A program made the position numbers and the translations under genes. Of a stretch of DNA of 20,726 bases, positions 11,801-17,800 are shown in pieces (the stretch's first letter is position 1; each line of letters opens with the position of its first letter). The stretch is from Plakobranchus ocellatus (taxonomy: Eukaryota > Mollusca > Gastropoda > Plakobranchidae): positions 2,026,277 through 2,047,002 of the forward strand of contig BLXT01005595.1 in the NCBI GenBank assembly GCA_019648995.1. The letters are read 5' to 3'. The notes under the pieces were generated by a model. That model saw only the letters and a program-made list of their open reading frames with translations. It was not told the DNA's origin and did no database searches.

Positions 11801-14800
11801 GTTTCTGTATACAGGGTAGGCAGTTGTGTTTTAAAAGGTCATGTTTTCAAAGACATTATTGTGCAAAGTTTTTTGTGATATATTGTCACATAGTTTTCAA
11901 GGCCTAAGAGTTTTCTCATTCAAGTTGATAGTTTACACACTGAGACCAAGAGGAAATAAAATCATAAAAAATAAACTGTAGGTGGGCCAATTTAGCGCTT
12001 TTCACGGTTTCATATTTGTGTAAAATTAATAGTTTGATAACCAATTACAAAAGCACTGAATATCCACGAAAATTTTAATCACTAACACATACCACAGACA
12101 ATTGTCAATATATTCACGATGTGTTCAGAAGTAAAAATGATTTTTAGTGCGTCTTGCACAGCAGAAAATGATCTTTCAATTGATATCAGTCTTGACTATC
12201 TTAAAAAGTTTGACGTGTGAATAAGAGGTTGAAATTTCAACATTTGTGCAAACTTTTTATATTATACTGCCGTGCCGGTATGCCTAGGCAGGAAGCATCA
12301 GATAAGGTCGAGGCGCCTGTCAGATCTAATTACCCCAGTTGATAAATCTTGGCCCGGCAGCCATGCATTTAATGCATAAAGTCTCCTAAGTGTGAAAGGG
12401 TTTCTCGCTGGTCCCCTGAACTAAGTTACTGCTCTGAGCATTATAAAAAGGCCCTGTGGATTGTGTTGTCTGTACAGTCTTAGACTTTCCTGCAAGGATT
12501 ATGAATAATTGAGAATTATAAAAATGATATGAGTAAAAAATTGTTCACCTTTCATGAAACTGTTCCCTCCATTTGCCTTTCATAGCTGGAAACTGAGGCA
12601 ATCTCCCATGTCATTTTGACTGACCGATGCGGGAAACACGCTGAGCAGTTGAATGAAATCCTTCAAAGAAGCCCGTATGAGCAGTCACCTCAGCTGGAGG
12701 AGTTTCTACGAGGATACAGGAAGGTGAGAGAGCCGTTTTATCATTTTTAAAAATGGTCTTGCTTAATTGACAGATTGATAAACAGTTTGGCAGATCATTT
12801 TTTTTTGTTTCTTTTCTTTTCCTTTTTTAAAAAAATTTTCCTGTCAGTTTTTTTTTTTCTTTCATTGATTGTCCATTTTGAAAATAAATTTGTGAGTGTT
12901 TGCCTTTTCTTTTCTCTCCTCCTCTCCATCCTCTCTTTCCTATTTCTCTTGCCCCCTCTTTTTCCTTCTTTATCTTTAAGTATTTAAGATAAAGGTTTGA
13001 ACTTATCACTTTCGGTGTCTTTTTTGGCAACATTTGATCCCAGATTTTGTTCTAGTATTTTTTTTTGTTTGTTTTGGCATTGACACAATTCTCTTAAAGA
13101 ATTGTCAAAAGGGGACTCCTCTATGAAACTTAAATTCACTTTTATAGTACAGTTGTTTTTCTTGTTTGCAGCAATTTATTTTATGGCTTGTATCTTCAAC
13201 CAATTTCATAAAATAACAAGTCTGTATGAGGTCTAATATTGTAAAGGATAATGGATACAAATCTTAATATTTAAGTAACAAATCAAGTAATTGTTCCATC
13301 TGATATTGCAATTATCTTTAAAACAGTTGTTTTTTTAATTTCATGTATTTTAAGTTTGTATTATACTTCAGCAAACTTTTATTTTTGTCAGATATGTTTA
13401 TATATGATAAGTATTATCTCCTTTTCTCCTTTTGGATTACAGGCTGTCGAGGAGGATGAGAGAAAAGTTTTATGTCCAGGTTTAAAAGCTTTTGGTACTT
13501 GCATGTAAGTTTCTCATTTTGTTTAATCTGTATTTTTTTTCCTGCTACTAAAATCTTACAATTTGTATGAGGTACAGAATGTCCTAGCAAGCCAAAAAGT
13601 ATTTATTGGATCTTAGTGTCGTGGATTGTACTCTACTATTCATTACCTGGACTAAAGTCATATCTTGGACTAGGCTCTAGCAAATATGACTTGGACTAGA
13701 CTCTAGAATCATGTCTTGGACTAAGCTATAGAATTCTTGACTTGGACTAGAATCTAGAGTCATGTCTTGGACTAAGCTCTAGTATTCATGACTTGGACTA
13801 GACTCTAGAATCATGTCTTGGACTAAGCTCTAGTATTCATGACTTGGACTAGACTCTAAAATCATGTCTTGGACTAAGCTCTAGTATTCATGACTTGGAC
13901 TAGACTCTAAAATCATGTCTTGGACTAGGCTTTAGATTTCATAACTTAGACTAAGCTCTAGAATCATGTCTTAGACTAGGCTTTAGTATTCATAATTTGG
14001 ACTACGCTTTAGAATATGTCTTGGACTAGGCTCTAGCATTCACGACTTAGACTAGGCTCTAGTATTCATGTCTTGGACTAAGCTCTAGTGCAAATACTTC
14101 AGATTAGGTTCTCAGACTAACACTTTGGTTTTTGGCTTTTCATTAATGCTTTAGACAAGGCTCCAGTATTGGCTAGGCTTTATAATTAATGTTTTGAACT
14201 AGACTCTAGTGTTAATGCTTTAGACAAAACTCTGGTATTGAAACTTTGTGTAGGCTCTAGTGTTAATGGTTTGGACAAGGCTCTGGTATTAAAGCCCTTG
14301 GTCTAGGCTCTAGTGTTAATGCTTTGCATATGGCTCTGGTATTAAAGCTTTGATATAGGCTCTAGTGTCAATGCTTTGGATGAGGCACGGTATTAAAGCT
14401 TTGGTCTGGGCTCTAGTGTTAATGCTTTCGATAAGGCTCTGGAATTAAAGCTCTCATCTAGGCTCTAGTGCTGACACTTTGAACAAGGCATGTAATGAAT
14501 TTTTTTGCATTTAAGCTTTCATTAGATTAAAACAATCAAAACTTTGGCAACAAGGCATGACAAAAATAGAAAATATAAGGAAGCAAACTCAACTTTTTAT
14601 ACTGTACCCAAATTAACACAGTTTTTAAAATATTTCAAATCACCTAAATAATAACATTTACATAAACTTTGCTTTTATTTTACATAAATGACGAGAATAA
14701 AAAATGTTTGCATATTTTTAACCACATTTTTCAGGGATCGCAAAAATCAAGAACATTGCAAATACCGACATATAGTTATCCCCCATTGTGACCTAAAAAC

Positions 14801-17800
14801 AGGTGAATTTGATGAAAACTCCTTGCCAGCATCAGGACAAGTTACGGTGAGTTTTTACAAATTATTTTTCAGGGATGCAGCTAGAATGGATATGACTAAC
14901 TTATGGGGATTGAAACCACAGCATCTTAGGTATAGCCTTTTTTCTTTTAGTGGATGGATTCTGTACCACTGGTTATAATGGACTGTGAATTTTAGCCTCC
15001 TATTCTATTTTCAAAAAAGCTCTGAAGACCATTTCATACTGCAAAGCTTTTTTTTCTTTTGTGTGTAAGCAGCTGTTTGTTTTGTCATGTTGCAGAAGAA
15101 TAGTTTTCAGTGACAACATTTTACAAAACTCAATATAGAACCAGTTTGATTTTCACCTCCAATTTTTCAGTCACGATGAGATAAGGTCAAAGCGCTTAAA
15201 GAGATAAAAACTTCAGGTTTTGTAATTTTTTCCAGTGAAAGTGAATCACGACCTTTTTTTTTTTGTGTCAAGATATAGCCAAAAATAGATCTAGGACTAG
15301 GCCAATTGACACTGATCCTCAAACAGTGCCATCAGGCGATGCCTCCTCAAGAAGAAAAAATGTTTTTAACAATCATTACAATTTCTTTTTCTCCATCAAT
15401 ACTTAATCTTTTTAGTAGTGCATACAGCATATTTTTTTATCGGACAAATCTATTTGACCGGAACATAGAAATTAAATCTTTTGCAAGGATTATTTAAAAT
15501 AAAACCCCCACAATGCCCTGTCTCTAATGTTGTGAAAATTCCAAGAGCCCTGTCTTCAGAGAGTTCAGTATGTACGTGGCAGCTCAGCATTGTTTCTTCC
15601 ATCTAAAATGTGTACTAGGTTGATGTTGTGCGTGTGGAGACAGCTGGCCGCTACTACTGCCACCTTGTGAATCACCGCAGGCCAAGTGACTCCGCTCCAC
15701 ATGACCTGAGACTGACGTATGTGAAGCTAGCGATGGAACTGACAGCATTTTGCTCCAAGACATCCAACCAGGTGCCATATCTGCCCAGTGATGATCCATG
15801 TAAGCAATTGTGCTTTCAATATAATATTTAACTTGGTAACCTCTACTTTTCTGTGAGTCTCCGTGAGTTATTTTTTCTCAGAATGTTTCTGTCCATCATC
15901 CATTCATGTTTTTTCTTTTCTTCTTTTTTTTTTTTTTTTTTGAGATAGTTCTTAATTCCAATGCCATCTCCATGTTTCTCATTTCCTTCTCAGATGTTGA
16001 ACACTGCTGCATAATAAACTTGCTTGAAGAAAAATATTATTGACTTTATTATTTTATAAACAGTTTAGCATTTTCTATTGCTAGTTGGTATGGATCTCCC
16101 TGGGATAAATCATTTTTCTTTTTTTTTGTCTTTGGGTGTAATGATAAACAATAGAACTTTTACACTCCAATCCCTCTTGGCTGTGCCTAAAGATTGTCCC
16201 TCCAGAAGGATGAGTACACTTTTACTTTTGTCATTCCTCTGAGTTTCCTCAAAAAGTTTACTGCAGCTGAATACTTTTCTTTTTTTTTTTGTTATATTTT
16301 TCTATTAAAGGGGAAAAAAATTCAAATTCCCAAACAATGAATCTGAATCATAGGATCTGAAAGTGTTTAAAAGAATATTTGAAAATCTGTTTTTGAAAAA
16401 AATTGTGAAGATTAAAAGAGGAATATAGTGATTTATCCCTGTGCTTTGCTATTTACATTGAAAATGTGAGTTTTTTTCTCATTCTGTTAAATTCATCCTC
16501 AGTTCATGATGGCTTGTGTGTCTATAAAGATAAGGATGGTACAGTCTCCAGGTAGGAAATCCTGTTACTAGTTGTTTTCATTTTATTGTGGCAAAACTTT
16601 GTTTTTTTAAGATCTCATGAGAATCCACAATAATTGGAAAACCTTTAAGTTTAGCACTCTTGAAAGCTCTGTTGCATCATTTTGTGAAAATAATGTAGAA
16701 GTGCTAGGGTTTTCTTTCACAACTGAAACAAATTGAATCCGTTATGTACTTTTTATATTGACATGTTCAACTTTACCGATACTCAATTGGCCTCTCTATT
16801 TTTTAATTGAAGACTTTTTTCCAAAACACAGTAAAAAGTGAAAGTTCATATACCAACCTTTTGAGCAAAAATGATATAAAACGTATATTCCAAAGGCTTA
16901 CTGCCAGCTATGATGGTCACAGATAGATTCCCTAGACCATAGACAATAGAGCATCTACCAAGGAAACCCCTTATCCTGGTTCAAGGATAATTGGAGGCCA
17001 TTCCCAGTTGACTAGGAATATAGTTTGCTTGGGTCAGAAATGTGGTTCACAATATAAGCAGGCTATTTAAACTTTTAAAAACAAAATGGAGCTTCACTGT
17101 GAATACATTTAAGGTTGAACCTGTCAACCAAATGTTTCATTGCATGAACAGTGTTATTCCACTTTGTTTTCACTTGTGGTATGAAAGTGTATGAGTAATT
17201 CTGGATATCAAATTCTTTTTTTCAAAACATCTCAGGTTATTATGGTGACACTCCATGTCTTTTTAATAATGTTTCAACTTGGGCAAAGCTAAGGAAAAGT
17301 TTTGAAGAAAAGTCCACTGCTACCTGGGCATCTAAAATCGTCATAGTGCGTTTGTTTAAGCAGTCTCTGCCTGATGTTTAATAGCCGTAGCAACTTTGAG
17401 AATTATAATCTTTGCCTTTTATTTTTCAAAGGAGATGAAGGTGATTTTTGAGAGCAGACAAAAAATATTAACAATTCTTTAGAGTTGTAACAACATGATG
17501 AATGATAATGTACCTGTGAGGCATCTGTAAACATGTGTAGCAGTCTTGCAAAATTAGTCGAGCTGCGGATCTGTGCCACTGAGATAAACTCAAAATATCA
17601 AAGTAAAGAAGTGAAATTCCCAATGCTTTATGTTCAGAAAGTCTATGATATGGCTATAGTAAGTTCTCCTCATAGAGGAGTGAGTTCTTTCCACCCCTCT
17701 AATCAATGGCTTTCATTTAAAATCAATCATGCAACTCGACTCACTTTGTGGGACTGCTACACATGTTATCGTTCAAGTCATAGATTAGATCCTATGTTTG

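Larger units (their letters stand above)
9862..12585 (+). other. Intron E-F
   Basis: This 2724-bp intron is mostly AT-rich. It contains a GC-richer block at about 10720-10830, a CT-rich microsatellite (11366-11530) and a second GC-richer block (about 12265-12470). Confidence 0.75.

Noticed and set aside
15175..15210. AAGCGCTT context that resembles the tail of some SINEs.
   Set aside because: Only a few bases match and no body or promoter of a SINE is visible upstream.
16971..16990. A perfect 7-bp stem with a GGTTCA loop, reminiscent of a tRNA T-arm.
   Set aside because: No acceptor, D or anticodon arm is present around it.
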